DNA from: Candidatus Auribacterota bacterium
GTDB taxonomy: Bacteria > Auribacterota > Tritonobacteria > UBA1439
DNA length: 36,349 bases
Reading direction: 5' to 3'
NCBI GenBank assembly: GCA_026392015.1
Contig: JAPLCW010000181.1
Span: forward strand, 1-36,349
Position numbers and translations under genes: made by a program. Position 1 is the first letter of the stretch. Every line of letters starts with the position of its first letter. Shown in pieces: positions 8,492-16,745 of this stretch. Under the pieces are notes generated by a model. The model had not been told where the DNA came from, did not search any database, and saw only the letters and a list, made by a program, of their open reading frames with translations.

Positions 8492-9573
8492 AGCAGGCTA
8501 TCCTCTATTCCTTTCGGCGACGCTGTCAGGACACTGCATCCGTCTCGCTCCACCAGCACCATGTCCTCAATCCTCACTCCTCCCCAGCCGGGAATGTAGA
8601 TGCCCGGCTCCACGGTGCACACCATCCCCTCATCAAGAATGTCATCGCTGTCACGGTTCAACCGCGGCGCCTCATGCACTTCCATGCCGAGGCCGTGGCC
8701 GAGAGAGTGTCCGAAGCAGTGCTGAAAACCGCGGGAAGAAATGTAGTCGCGCGCACAAAAATCCACAACCGACGCAGCAACTCCAGCTTTAATAGCTTGT
8801 ACCGCAAGCTGTTGAGCTTCCAGGACTACTTCATAGACCCCGCGGTACCGTCTGGTTACTCTACCCAAATGAAATGTGCGAGTCAAGTCGGAATTGTAGC
8901 CTCCCTGCGCCAAACCGAAATCGATCAATAGAGGGCTCCCGTTCCTCAATCGCCCCCCGCCGGACCGATAGTGCGGCATGGCGCTATTCGATCCCGACGC
9001 AACGATTGACGGAAACGCAATCCCGTCTGCGCCCGCATCCCGCGCTATGGATTCCAGAAGCGCCCCGAGTTCCCTCTCCGTCATGCCGGCAGAAACATGG
9101 CCTCTGCACTGCGAGAGAACAGCGTCCGTCATATGCGCGAGTTTTTTCAACCGGAGGATCTCCTCCCGGCTCTTCACCATGCGGATCTTTTCCACGAGGG
9201 GCGGGGCGGCGTGAATGCTGCAGACACCCTTGAGCGCGCGCTTCAGGAGCTGGTAGCTCGCATAAGAGAGAGCGTGCGCTTCGAAACCCAATTCTCTCAG
9301 CCTCAGCGTGCGCGCGTGTACGCAGAGAGCGGAGAACAGCCCGGAGGAGGTCACCGTCAGTATCCGGAACCCCTCGACCTCGCGCTCCGCCTGGAGTTGG
9401 TACCGGGAATCGATGAAGAGGATCCTTCTTCGAGGCGAAACGAGGCACGCCGCCCAACTTCCGGTAAATCCGCTGATGTAGCGAATGTTCGGCAGACTCG
9501 ATATAAAGAGACCGTCCAGCCGCAGCCTCTCCAAAAGAACGAGCAGGTTTTTGAGGCGCTCACTTCTCGCCAT
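8488..9573 (-). CDS. M24 family Xaa-Pro aminopeptidase
   Basis: This 361-aa metallopeptidase has an N-terminal creatinase-like domain (about 1-125, [17 protein letters not shown]) and a C-terminal pita-bread catalytic domain. The dimetal ligands are visible: Asp in [20 protein letters not shown] (two), His in [13 protein letters not shown], Glu in [14 protein letters not shown] and Glu in VRIEDMVLV. It cleaves N-terminal residues before proline. It sits between aroQ and accB, the order often seen in Firmicutes, where efp normally follows pepP; here efp is instead at 22 kb. It overlaps aroQ by 14 nt. Confidence 0.92.
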   Translation of the reverse strand: MARSERLKNLLVLLERLRLDGLFISSLPNIRYISGFTGSWAACLVSPRRRILFIDSRYQLQAEREVEGFRILTVTSSGLFSALCVHARTLRLRELGFEAHALSYASYQLLKRALKGVCSIHAAPPLVEKIRMVKSREEILRLKKLAHMTDAVLSQCRGHVSAGMTERELGALLESIARDAGADGIAFPSIVASGSNSAMPHYRSGGGRLRNGSPLLIDFGLAQGGYNSDLTRTFHLGRVTRRYRGVYEVVLEAQQLAVQAIKAGVAASVVDFCARDYISSRGFQHCFGHSLGHGLGMEVHEAPRLNRDSDDILDEGMVCTVEPGIYIPGWGGVRIEDMVLVERDGCSVLTASPKGIEDSLL

Positions 9574-10012
9574 GCGCGCGCCCTTTTAGGAGGGCGATCA
9601 ACGCCCCGAGCCCGAGAGAGTAACTCTGAGACCCGAAGCCTGTCACCTGCCCCACGGCAACGGGGGCGATGAGCGAGGTGTGCCGAAACTCCTCGCGGGC
9701 ATAGATATTTGAGAGGTGAACCTCGACGGTCGGGATCTTTACGGAGAGGATGGCGTCCCGGATCGCCACGCTGGTGTGCGTATACGCCGCAGGGTTGATG
9801 AGGATTGCATCGAAGCGCCCGAGGGCACCACCGATCGCATCCACGATCTCCCCCTCGTGATTCGATTGGAGAATCTCGATTTCCGCTCCCTCTCCGGCGG
9901 CGATCCCGCGCAGTGTTGCGTTGATCTCCTCCAGGCTCACCTCGCCGTATACATCCCTCTCCCTCACGCCGAGGAGCTGTAGATTAGGTCCATGGATAAC
10001 AAGAATCTTCAT
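9560..10012 (-). CDS. aroQ: 3-dehydroquinate dehydratase, type II
   Basis: This 150-aa shikimate-pathway enzyme dehydrates 3-dehydroquinate. Family motifs are [21 protein letters not shown] (active-site Asn and the Tyr lid), [49 protein letters not shown] and [15 protein letters not shown]. All catalytic residues (Asn, Tyr, His, Glu) appear present. It is first in the aroQ-pepP-accB-accC operon; the promoter should lie in 10013-10180. Confidence 0.96.
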   Translation of the reverse strand: MKILVIHGPNLQLLGVRERDVYGEVSLEEINATLRGIAAGEGAEIEILQSNHEGEIVDAIGGALGRFDAILINPAAYTHTSVAIRDAILSVKIPTVEVHLSNIYAREEFRHTSLIAPVAVGQVTGFGSQSYSLGLGALIALLKGRAHGEK

Positions 10013-10356
10013 GAGGTCCTCTCTGAGATGCCACGTAATACCTCAATCTCGTGAGGGGGATTTATTCCCTCATCATTGAGGTGCTGCAATACCGCTGCTG
10101 TTCATTTTGCTCGCCACGGTGCTGTAGTATACCACAAGCTGCAAACGCACATTATAGTATAATATTCATGTTAGTGATGGGTCAGTCTCGCGGGGTCTCA
10201 AATAACGTCCCCTCCCTCTTCCGAAGGGGCGAGACCGGGTGGGGGGGGGGCCGCCCCCTCACTAACTTGCCCATTATTCTAATGTCATAATTTCCATTGC
10301 CGCTTCGCGCGTTGCGTTATACAATATAGCCTCCAGTAAGTTGGGGATCTGCCTGA
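10013..10356. other. Divergent intergenic region with a C/G-rich palindromic repeat
   Basis: This region lies between divergent aroQ and exeA and must hold promoters for both. AT-rich segments around 10128-10170 contain TATACT and TATAAT boxes on the minus strand, but no well-spaced -35 is clear. From 10190 to 10270 there is a repeat-like element with CCCTCCCTCTTCCGAAGGGG, a run of ten G at 10241-10250 and GCCCCCTCACTAACTTGCCC. It resembles the C-rich palindromes at 19020, 23980 and 35460. No gene is supported. Confidence 0.5.
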
Positions 10357-11190
10357 ATGTACCTTAATCACTTTGGATTCACAAAACACCCGTTCAACCT
10401 GACCGCCGACCCGAGCTTCCTGTTTCCCAGCCCGCAACACCGGGAAGCGATGAGTTTCCTATTCTATGGCATCAAGCAGCGCAAGGGCTTTCTGGCAATC
10501 ACCGGAGAGGTGGGCACCGGCAAAACGACGCTCTGCCGCGCGCTGCTCTCCCTGCTCGACGATCGCGTGAAGACGGCGTTCATTCTTAACTCCAACCTGA
10601 CCGAGTACCAGCTCCTGCATGCGATCATCGAGGATTTCGGCATCGGCGCGAGCATGAAGAACAGAATGAACCTCATGCGCGCGCTCAATAGCTTTCTGTT
10701 GACGCAGCTGCGGGACGGCAACAACGCGGTGCTGATCATTGACGAGGCGCAGAACCTCTCCTCCTCGCAGCTCGAGCAGGTCCGCATGCTCTCCAATCTC
10801 GAAACCGCGGAGCAGAAGCTTCTCCAGATCATCCTCGTGGGGCAACCGCAGCTCCGCAAAAAGCTCGATTCGAAAGGCCTCCTCCAGCTCCGCCAGAGGA
10901 TTGCAATCCGCTTCCACCTCTATCCGCTTTCCCGCGACGAGGTGGGGGCGTACATCGCGCACAGGCTGAGGGTTGCCTCGAGAGGCGTTCCGCCCTCCTT
11001 CGACTGGAAGGCTATCGATCTGATCTATGCTTATTCCGGCGGCGTCCCGCGCCTCATCAACATGACGTGCGATAGATCTCTCCTCGCAGCGTTCGCCCTC
11101 GATACGAGGACAATCAACGCCAAGATCGTGAGAGCCAGCATACGAGAGCTCGAGGGAGAGCCCGAGCTGACGGCGGTGTCCGCGGGTTGA
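10357..11190 (+). CDS. ExeA/GspA-like AAA ATPase
   Basis: This 277-aa ATPase begins MYLNHFGFTKHPFNLTADP, the typical ExeA/GspA start. Walker A is GEVGTGKTT (about residue 50) and Walker B is AVLIIDEAQNLS (about 127). The second region of homology is LRQRIAIRFHLYPLSRDEV, and the C-terminal GGVPRLINMTCDRSLLAAF is characteristic. In Aeromonas, ExeA with ExeB helps insert the type II secretin through peptidoglycan. It lacks the C-terminal peptidoglycan-binding domain and membrane segment of full ExeA. The next gene is a GspB-like partner. Confidence 0.88.
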   Translation: MYLNHFGFTKHPFNLTADPSFLFPSPQHREAMSFLFYGIKQRKGFLAITGEVGTGKTTLCRALLSLLDDRVKTAFILNSNLTEYQLLHAIIEDFGIGASMKNRMNLMRALNSFLLTQLRDGNNAVLIIDEAQNLSSSQLEQVRMLSNLETAEQKLLQIILVGQPQLRKKLDSKGLLQLRQRIAIRFHLYPLSRDEVGAYIAHRLRVASRGVPPSFDWKAIDLIYAYSGGVPRLINMTCDRSLLAAFALDTRTINAKIVRASIRELEGEPELTAVSAG

Positions 11191-11241
11191 CCGATGAGTA
11201 CAATTCATACTTTAAACTTTAAACCTTAAACTGCAGGTAAC

Positions 11242-11823
11242 ATGAGCATTATCTTTGAAGCGCTAAAAAGGATAGAGAGAGAAAAGAGAGAGGATGATCC
11301 GACAGGCTGTTCCTCGATCGTCTTCGCCCTTCCCGAAGAGGAAACGCGCAGAGAGGCTCCCGTTTCCCGATGGAAGGGCTCCGTCCGCGCCGCATTAGTT
11401 GCGATCCCCTGCGTATGTCTCCTTCTCCTCTTTATCAACCCGCGCTGGTTCGGATACTCAACCGCGCCGCCGTCGCCACCGGCCATTGCCGCACCGCAGC
11501 TGCCACCGGCCATCGCCGCGCCGCAGCTGCCCGCCCCTCCCATTATCAAGGAGGTGCACCTGGAAGCCAAGAGCATCCTCCCGCTCGCACCCGAGCTCCC
11601 GACGAAACCCCAGGAGCCAGCTCCCGCCGCTGAGCCACAGAAAGCAAATATCCCCGAGCTCCACCTGAAAGGGATCAGTCACACCGGGAACAAGTCCTGG
11701 GCGTTTATCAACGACAAAATGGTGAAGCTCGGCGATGAAATCGAGGGCGCCGAAATCGTCGAGATCCTCAACGACCACGTCAAGCTCAAGTACAGCGGGG
11801 TGGAATTTACCCTGTCGTATTGA
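11242..11823 (+). CDS. GspB/ExeB-like type II secretion assembly protein
   Basis: This 193-aa protein opens with MSIIFEALKRIEREKRE, the usual N-terminus of GspB/PulB-like proteins. It has one membrane segment (about 48-66, VRAALVAIPCVCLLLLFI) and a Pro/Ala-rich periplasmic linker with a near-exact tandem repeat of PPAIAAPQL. The C-terminal T2SS-B domain runs from about 130 (LHLKGISHTGNKSWAFINDKM to the end). An AGGTAAC sequence precedes the ATG. With the upstream ATPase it forms an exeAB-type pair for outer-membrane secretin assembly. It lies directly before the exported-protein block. Confidence 0.82.
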   Translation: MSIIFEALKRIEREKREDDPTGCSSIVFALPEEETRREAPVSRWKGSVRAALVAIPCVCLLLLFINPRWFGYSTAPPSPPAIAAPQLPPAIAAPQLPAPPIIKEVHLEAKSILPLAPELPTKPQEPAPAAEPQKANIPELHLKGISHTGNKSWAFINDKMVKLGDEIEGAEIVEILNDHVKLKYSGVEFTLSY

Positions 11824-12453
11824 CGCGGGCGCGAAGATCTCCTCCCTCTCCCCCATCCTATTGTGCGCGTATGCGTGCGAACCGGATCCCTGTCGTGGTT
11901 AAGAAATCTTCAGGGTCAGACCTCATCTATTGACTGACAATGAGAGGATACGGCTGTTATGGTCGCGCCTTTGCGGTGAGTTGGGTCGGGGGACTAGTCT
12001 TAATCCTTGATTCCGCTGAAACCCCCCCCTTACAACTTGCGGGATCGTCGTTTTGAGCAGGGAGGAGGTGGATTAAGGCGTACGAGATGGAGTTCTCGAT
12101 GCCGCCGACCAAAGATGCGCAGCCGTTCTGCGCGTCGAATGTCGGATGTTAAATCTTTATCCTTGAATTTTAGAAGACAGGACGGCTTTCCAGCAGTTTG
12201 ATATAACCTGATCCGCGCACAAGGGGCCGGATCAGCATAAGAAAGAGTGTAGCTTTAATTCGTGGTTCACACTGTTCAAGTCGTAGAGATGAGGAGGGCA
12301 CGGGGATGCAAAGTGGCATTGATGATGCGTTCTTTGCACATGTTCCTGGCTACCCCATGCCCCTTAGGATGTAGGCCCCGTGGGCATCGCCTCTGCGATG
12401 GAAATATATCATTCACTGCCATTGCGGCAAAAAAAGAAAGGATTGGTACCAAA
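11824..12453 (+). promoter_or_regulatory. Long leader region upstream of modular exported protein 1
   Basis: No gene is supported here; a 64-codon frame at 12007 has no family features. From about 12149 to 12453 the sequence is shared with 13928-14234 and 17555-17874. It contains AAATCTTTATCCTTGAATTT, then GACGGCTTTCC, a hairpin CTGATCCG/CGGATCAG, GAGTGTAGC, the block CACTGTTCAAGTCGTAGAG, GGGGATGCAAAG, a -24/-12 promoter and ATATATCATTCACTGCCATT near the start codon. 11910-12148 carries only degenerate repeat-like sequence. Confidence 0.7.
12313..12329 (+). promoter_or_regulatory. Candidate sigma-54 (-24/-12) promoter
   Basis: GTGGCATTGATGATGCG has GG at 12315-12316 and GC at 12327-12328, exactly the 12-nt step of -24/-12 promoters. 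The same arrangement is found at the homologous position of two other leaders. Transcription would begin near 12340, about 114 nt before the start codon. Confidence 0.55.
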
Positions 12454-13257
12454 ATGAAAAAGTTAATCACAGTAGCTCTGAGTTTGATGTTCGTGGTATG
12501 CCTGTCTTATACGGTCATTGCAGGAAGCCTTGACTCTCCAGGAGCCCCCTCGGCGGGGAGCGGGATGTACACGCTCCAGAACCTGTATGTCTATCTAACG
12601 AGCGGTACGGCTCTTGAGACGAAGCCAAGTTTTCAGGAGCCCAGTGCAGCCCCCGGCTCCACCATGAAGAGCACGAAGCAGATCGGCGATGCCATAAAAG
12701 CTCTCTTCGACCAGAGCGATGTGACCGCTGATAATGTTGAGTTGGGCAAGAGGTTCTTCTGTACGGTGTCGGGAAGCTGGGGAATTCAGACGGGAACATT
12801 AGTTACACTGCCGAGACCGACAGCAACCCCAACCATAACCCCAACCCGAACCCCAACCATAACCCCGACACCCACAATTACATCAACACCAACACCCTTA
12901 TGGTTGGGGTGGTGTAATACCAAGGGTGGACATTGGGGCCCTGACGGACTCGGTGGCATGGGGTGCTGGTTCGAGACACCCACGAGGCCGTATAGTTGCA
13001 CATCCAAATGTAGCTCCCTTGGCGGCTCGTGCGCGCAGGCGAACTGGAACGACGATTCCCAGTGCAGCATCTGTAAGGCATTCCATCCAACCGCGTCGTG
13101 TACGCAGAAGGATGCAGAATACGCGCCTGGATGGGGACTAAATCAGAACTGCGGGAGCTGCTATTATCGGGTAAATGCAAATCTAAGTTGTGACAACATC
13201 AACGGAGAGTCCACATGCCCACCTCACACCAGGTTTTGCATGTGCGCAATGCCCTAG
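12454..13257 (+). CDS. Modular exported protein 1: conserved N-module, Thr/Pro linker, Cys-rich domain
   Basis: This 267-aa secreted protein is first of the paralogous set. The signal peptide spans residues 1-23 (MKKLITVALSLMFVVCLSYT, cleavage near VIAG). The family N-module is GSLDSPGAPSAGSGMYTLQN...FQEPSAAPGSTMKSTKQIGDAI...GKRFFCTVSGSWGIQTGT (about 24-115). A linker of repeated Thr-Pro (about 116-148) leads to a C-terminal domain with about 14 Cys. That domain includes GGHWGPDGLGGMGCWF and WNDDSQCSICKAF and is homologous to the end of the protein at 16746. The start at 12454 has GAAAGGA upstream and fits the signal peptide; an ATG at 12262 would absorb the leader and is rejected. Function is unknown; a surface adhesin or binding protein is one guess. 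Confidence 0.85.
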   Translation: MKKLITVALSLMFVVCLSYTVIAGSLDSPGAPSAGSGMYTLQNLYVYLTSGTALETKPSFQEPSAAPGSTMKSTKQIGDAIKALFDQSDVTADNVELGKRFFCTVSGSWGIQTGTLVTLPRPTATPTITPTRTPTITPTPTITSTPTPLWLGWCNTKGGHWGPDGLGGMGCWFETPTRPYSCTSKCSSLGGSCAQANWNDDSQCSICKAFHPTASCTQKDAEYAPGWGLNQNCGSCYYRVNANLSCDNINGESTCPPHTRFCMCAMP

Positions 13258-13282
13258 GGGATGGTTGATATGTTATGCCTAA

Positions 13283-13789
13283 GCACCAGTCGAGGAGGAC
13301 TGTATTGCTATTGGGGGAACTGTATACAACACTGGAGCTACAGACACAATTTGCCAATACACCGGCGTTAATGTGGAAATCGGCGCTACCATCAAGGCAT
13401 TGTTTGATTAGTACGACACTACCGCTGCCCACGTGGAACAGGGCAAAAAGTTCTTCTCCACGCAGGCGGAAAGCTGGGGTGTTCAAACCGGAACGAAAGC
13501 ACCTGAAAATCCCCCCAGGGGATGGACCGGAACGTGTGTCTGGCAAACAGGAGATGTCACATGTCCGGTAGAGTTCCCAAACCGTCACTACAGGGACGAG
13601 TGCACCACATACGGCGTCACCGGCGGCGGCGCACGGATCAACTCGTCCAGCTGTTCCGCCGAATGTTCAGGCCAGGGCTGCGTTGTTTCGTGCTATGATA
13701 CGATCAGAAGTCAGACTGATTCTGCAACAAATTTGCCTGAAACCGGTTATTGTGTGGCGTCTACCCGGACCACATACTGCTGCAAATAA
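13283..13789 (+). pseudogene. Broken paralogue of the modular exported proteins
   Basis: The frame running to 13789 contains VEIGATIKALFD, a TAG stop at 13409-13411, then YDTTAAHVEQGKKFFSTQ and SWGVQTGT. This aligns with KEIGDAIKALFDQ...ADNVELGKRFFCT...SWGIQTGT of the intact paralogues, so the stop replaces the conserved Gln codon. No signal peptide or start precedes it; an in-frame TAA lies at 13280-13282 and the upstream residues do not match the module. After the N-module there is no Thr/Pro linker but a distinct Cys-rich end (RGWTGTCVWQTGDVTCPVEF...TYCCK). It may be a decayed gene or a parked C-terminal cassette. Confidence 0.7.
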
Positions 13790-14234
13790 ATTAATGTTTC
13801 GGTCTTGGCGTATGGTGGAATATTCTCTCACTCTTTCTCTCTGCCCTTATGGAGAGAGAAAGGCCTCGATATTCAGGGGCATGTGTGAGGGGTGAATCCC
13901 CCCCACGGGGTGGGGTTAAACGGTGTGGGGTCAAATCTTTATCCTTGAATTTTCAGGGAGAGGACGGCTTTCCGGCAGTTTGATCTAAGTTAGTCCGGAC
14001 GCAAAGTGCCGGATCAGATTTGGAAGGAGTGTAGCTTTATCTCGTGGTTCACACTGTTCAAGTCGCAGAGGTGAGGAAGGCGCGGGGATGCAAAGCGGCA
14101 TTGATATTGCATTCTTTGCACGTGCTCCTGCTATCCCATGCCTTTTGGGAGGTAGGCTCCGTGCGCATCGCCTCTGCGATAAAAATATATCATTCACTGC
14201 CATTGCGGCAAAAAGAGAAAGGAAAGTTAAAGAG
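13790..14234 (+). promoter_or_regulatory. Leader region upstream of modular exported protein 2
   Basis: After the broken paralogue, 13840-13920 is low-complexity sequence with a C-run/G-run palindrome (ATCCCCCCCACGGGGTGGGG). From 13926 the leader matches that of protein 1: GGGGTCAAATCTTTATCCTT, GAGGACGGCTTTCC, a short CCGG hairpin, GGAAGGAGTGTAGC, CACTGTTCAAGTCGCAGAG (near 14050), GGGGATGCAAAG, the -24/-12 promoter, then TATATCATTCACTGCCATT. An ATG at 14088 in this region is part of the leader and not a start. Confidence 0.7.
14095..14111 (+). promoter_or_regulatory. Candidate sigma-54 (-24/-12) promoter
   Basis: GCGGCATTGATATTGCA has GG at 14097-14098 and GC at 14109-14110 with the correct 12-nt step, and a good TTGCA -12 box. 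It is aligned with the candidates at 12313 and 17714. Confidence 0.6.
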
Positions 14235-15044
14235 ATGAAAAAGCTTATTACGTTTGTGTCAGGTTTGTTGTTTACAGTTTGTCTGGCCGATCTGGCTATT
14301 GCCGGGAGCATTGATTCTCCGGGAGCTACTTCGGCAGGGAGCGGGATGTACACACTCCAGAGCCTGTATAACTACATAGTGAGCGGTACGGCGCTTGATG
14401 CGACAACAAGTTTCCAGGAGCCTTCAGCAGGCCCCGGCTCCACAATGAAGACCATTAAGGAGATCGGTGATGCGCTCAAGGCTATGCTTGATCAGTGCAG
14501 TGTGACAACTGCCGATAGTGTTGAACTGGGCAAACCATTCTTCAGCACGCAGCCGGGGAGCTGGGGTGTACAGACAGGAACATTATCTGCACTACCGAGA
14601 CCGACAGCAACACCAACAGTAACAGCAACAGCGACAGAAACAGCAACACCAACATCAACTCCCACGCCGACAAAAACCTGGTATGAGCAGTATGGACCAT
14701 GGCCCGGCGCCGGTGATGTCGTGCCGATAGGGTCAATGTACGTTGCAAGCAGAAAAGAGGGGGACGGCTGCGCAAATGACAATACGAAGGCTTGGGCTTC
14801 AGCCCTCTCTTGGGTAAACAATCTTGTCTGGTTAGAAAAGGACGATTGGAGATTGCCGACAAAAGAGGAGTTAAGCACGATATGTTCTAATCGGGGTAGC
14901 TTGGAATCATACCAATCGGGTAGCTACTATTGGTCATCTTCTGGGTATGGTGGCGATGGCCTCTGGTGCGTACTTTTTAACAGCGATTGTTGGATCAACG
15001 GACAGAATAGTCCGAATTCCTGGTTCGTTCGCGCAGTCCGGTAG
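14235..15044 (+). CDS. Modular exported protein 2: N-module, Thr/Pro linker, DUF1566/Lcl-like domain
   Basis: This 269-aa protein has a signal peptide (MKKLITFVSGLLFTVCLADL) and the family N-module (GSIDSPGATSAGSGMYTLQS to SWGVQTGT). A linker of about 25 residues is rich in Thr, Ala and Pro. The C-terminal domain resembles DUF1566/Lcl: DDWRLPTKEELSTICSNRG, SGSYYWSSSGYGGDGLWCVL, and the final SWFVRAVR. Proteins of this domain family are known targets of diversity-generating retroelements, and the last 30 residues have the pattern of such variable regions. No reverse transcriptase is in the window. GAAAGG lies upstream of the ATG; the longer frame from 14088 is rejected because it removes the signal peptide from the terminus. 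Confidence 0.85.
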   Translation: MKKLITFVSGLLFTVCLADLAIAGSIDSPGATSAGSGMYTLQSLYNYIVSGTALDATTSFQEPSAGPGSTMKTIKEIGDALKAMLDQCSVTTADSVELGKPFFSTQPGSWGVQTGTLSALPRPTATPTVTATATETATPTSTPTPTKTWYEQYGPWPGAGDVVPIGSMYVASRKEGDGCANDNTKAWASALSWVNNLVWLEKDDWRLPTKEELSTICSNRGSLESYQSGSYYWSSSGYGGDGLWCVLFNSDCWINGQNSPNSWFVRAVR

Positions 15045-15537
15045 GCCAGGTAGCAGCGTAGCCGATCTCATTGGCATTTTAACGCTTAACCGATCTGCCC
15101 GCTACCCCACTCCGGGAATGTGCGGTTCTGTAAGCCTCGAGTTGTGGAACATGAAAGGCGAGGCCGACCTGCCGTGTTAGCCGGCGCTGGCCAGAGAAGA
15201 CGGTGTCCTCATCGCGCCCTGACGGCGGCAGAGATAGTTCCGGATATTCTCTGGAGAAGGTACCCGTTTTTAAGCCGCTGTAACTTCATTTCCACCCTAT
15301 TCATGAATTCGGATGGAATCCCGATGGATTCATCCGGATATGATCTATCCTTTTGCTGCAAGGCCGGGAAACCCAATCGATACCACCCGACACCACCCAA
15401 TACCCAATTGCGTTCTGCGCGTTCCTTAAACTATCTGCCAATAACTCGGGCAGGTGATGGACCGGGATGAAGACAACTTTGGGGATATTCATATTTTATC
15501 GTCTGGGGAACATTATCATTACGGCATGTCAAGAACT

Positions 15538-15587
15538 GCAAACAAAGTATGCACTTTGTCTCCCCAGAGGTGTAAACAAAGTATGCA
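15538..15587 (+). promoter_or_regulatory. Paired direct repeats, candidate enhancer-binding sites
   Basis: GCAAACAAAGTATGCA (15538-15553) and GTAAACAAAGTATGCA (15572-15587) are 16-bp direct repeats whose starts are 34 bp apart. They lie 164 bp upstream of the GG of the -24/-12 promoter. The same pair with the same spacing is found at 19367-19416. Position and duplication suit binding of a sigma-54 activator. Confidence 0.6.
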
Positions 15588-15699
15588 AATCAGGGTTTTT
15601 CGGTCGCAGTAAAATTGTTCGCCTTTGCGCATATAAATCTAACCGCTTCAACTCATGCACATTACAACTCTTTTTTCAGGACAAAGAAAAATTGATAAA

Positions 15700-15716
15700 T
15701 TGGCATGAAAAATGCA
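15700..15716 (+). promoter_or_regulatory. Candidate sigma-54 (-24/-12) promoter
   Basis: TTGGCATGAAAAATGCA has GG at 15702-15703 and GC at 15714-15715 with 12-nt spacing, close to the TTGGCAC-N5-TTGCA consensus. It is conserved at 19531. The transcript would start near 15727, about 50 nt before the ATG. Confidence 0.7.
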
Positions 15717-15778
15717 GGCTGGTTTTAATAGGGTCTATTAAGTTTGAATAGATTTACCGGCCTCTCGGGGCAAGAATT

Positions 15779-16594
15779 ATGACCTGCATTGTCTTTGCTG
15801 TTCTCTTCTTCGCAGCCTCCCTCGCCCACGCCACTGCCACCAGTGCTCCCTCTGCTTCATGTGATGCATCTGTATTCTTATCTCATCTGGATGGGGATAC
15901 CGTCCTCCAACAACCAAGCATATCCCTGGAGAAGACCGGCAGAATTATCGAAGGCCGCAATCTGATATGGGGTGAGAACATAGGGTGGATAAATCTCAGG
16001 ACGACACACGCCGATTTTAAGATCGGCTCCAACATATTGGTAGGCTGGGTCTGGCTTGAGAACTGCGGATGGGTATGCCTCGGCGAGGGACATCCCCTGG
16101 ATGGGATGCGCTACACCAACCGGAGCGGCTTTGACTGGGGGATCAACAACGATGGTGAGGGTAATCTGTCGGGTTTTGCCTGGTCCGAAGTCACGGGCTG
16201 GATTAACTTTCAGACAAGTCATTCACGCGTCTATCTGGGTAAGGCAGGCCAGTTTTACGGCTATGCGTGGGGAGAGAATGTGGGGTGGATGCATTTCGGC
16301 CCTGGCGAGAACGTGCAATATCTAGCGAAGGCAGATCTCGGCCCATGGAAAGAGATAGGGCAGGAATCAAGAGATAAACTGGCACGCGGCCCGAACGATT
16401 CTGAAATAAGCTGCGACTCCGTACCTTTATCAGGCCTGAAGACCAATCACGAGAGAGACAACAAGGATTCAGATTCATTCTCTTCACTCATACTGGGAAG
16501 AGACGATTCATGTGCGCATATCCGGTGTTGCGATACGCCGGCTTATATAAGCAGTCTCGCCAAACTTTTTCCCATCCGCGCCCCCCCTCTATAA
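15779..16594 (+). CDS. Exported GENIGW-repeat protein 1
   Basis: This 271-aa protein has an N-terminal hydrophobic segment ending AHA (residues 1-20); its n-region lacks basic residues, so signal peptide recognition is a little uncertain. Four tryptophan-rich repeats follow: LIWGENIGWINLRT, WVWLENCGWVCLG, FAWSEVTGWINFQT and YAWGENVGWMHFG, spaced roughly 35-60 residues. Such WGENIGWIN repeats are known in bacterial exported proteins of unknown function. The hydrophilic tail (about 190-271) is conserved with the paralogue at 19610 (LARGPNDSEISC and CAHIRC). It has its own -24/-12 promoter and precedes modular protein 3 by 151 nt, probably in one transcript. Confidence 0.8.
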   Translation: MTCIVFAVLFFAASLAHATATSAPSASCDASVFLSHLDGDTVLQQPSISLEKTGRIIEGRNLIWGENIGWINLRTTHADFKIGSNILVGWVWLENCGWVCLGEGHPLDGMRYTNRSGFDWGINNDGEGNLSGFAWSEVTGWINFQTSHSRVYLGKAGQFYGYAWGENVGWMHFGPGENVQYLAKADLGPWKEIGQESRDKLARGPNDSEISCDSVPLSGLKTNHERDNKDSDSFSSLILGRDDSCAHIRCCDTPAYISSLAKLFPIRAPPL

Positions 16595-16745
16595 AACTCC
16601 ATTATTCCCTCTCATCTCGAGGGAAGCTTTTCCTGAGCTTGGCCGAAGCAATCTTTCCGACGATTTATATCGCAGTTGATGTAGGGGTTCGATTCATCGA
16701 ACCCGCATTAAAATGTGCATACTACAAGAAAGGATTGGTGCCTAA
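16595..16745. repeat. Short intergenic region with palindromes
   Basis: This region contains GGGTTCGATTCATCGAACCC (16685-16704, 9-bp arms) and a TTTTCCTGAGCTTGGCCGAAG segment related to the repeat at about 1475-1500. The ribosome binding region AAGAAAGGATTGGTGCC precedes the next ATG and is shared with the starts at 12454 and 20523. No separate promoter is evident, so the downstream gene is probably co-transcribed with the GENIGW gene. Confidence 0.55.

Larger units (their letters stand above)
15045..15778 (+). promoter_or_regulatory. Long regulatory region upstream of GENIGW-repeat protein 1
   Basis: No gene is supported; a 94-codon frame at 15467 overlaps the regulatory sites and has no family features. 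Just after protein 2, GGTAGC (15049-15054) and GCTACC (15101-15106) could close a long stem-loop. From about 15250 the region is homologous to 19100-19609: shared blocks include CTGGAGAAG, ATCCCGATG, two direct repeats at 15538-15587, AAATCAGG, a -24/-12 promoter at 15700 and AATAGGGT before the start. The pair therefore arose by duplication of regulatory DNA together with the gene. Confidence 0.7.

Noticed and set aside
12007..12201. 64-codon frame in the leader of protein 1
   Set aside because: Low-complexity basic translation, no RBS, no counterpart in the other leaders.
12262..12453. N-terminal extension of modular protein 1 from the upstream ATG
   Set aside because: It translates the conserved leader and promoter; the signal peptide and RBS fix the start at 12454. 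The same applies to 14088-14234 for protein 2.
12265..12453. Class I c-di-GMP (GEMM) riboswitch, suggested by GGGGATGCAAAG resembling GACGCAAAG
   Set aside because: The GCAAACC strand and tetraloop/receptor arrangement are absent, and the motif lies upstream of the predicted transcription start.
12824..12897. CRISPR array or satellite repeats in the ACA/CCA runs
   Set aside because: They are in-frame Thr-Pro linker codons inside genes, without spacers.
15467..15751. 94-codon open frame upstream of GENIGW protein 1
   Set aside because: It spans the conserved direct repeats and the -24/-12 promoter, and no equivalent frame is kept in the homologous region at 19.3 kb.
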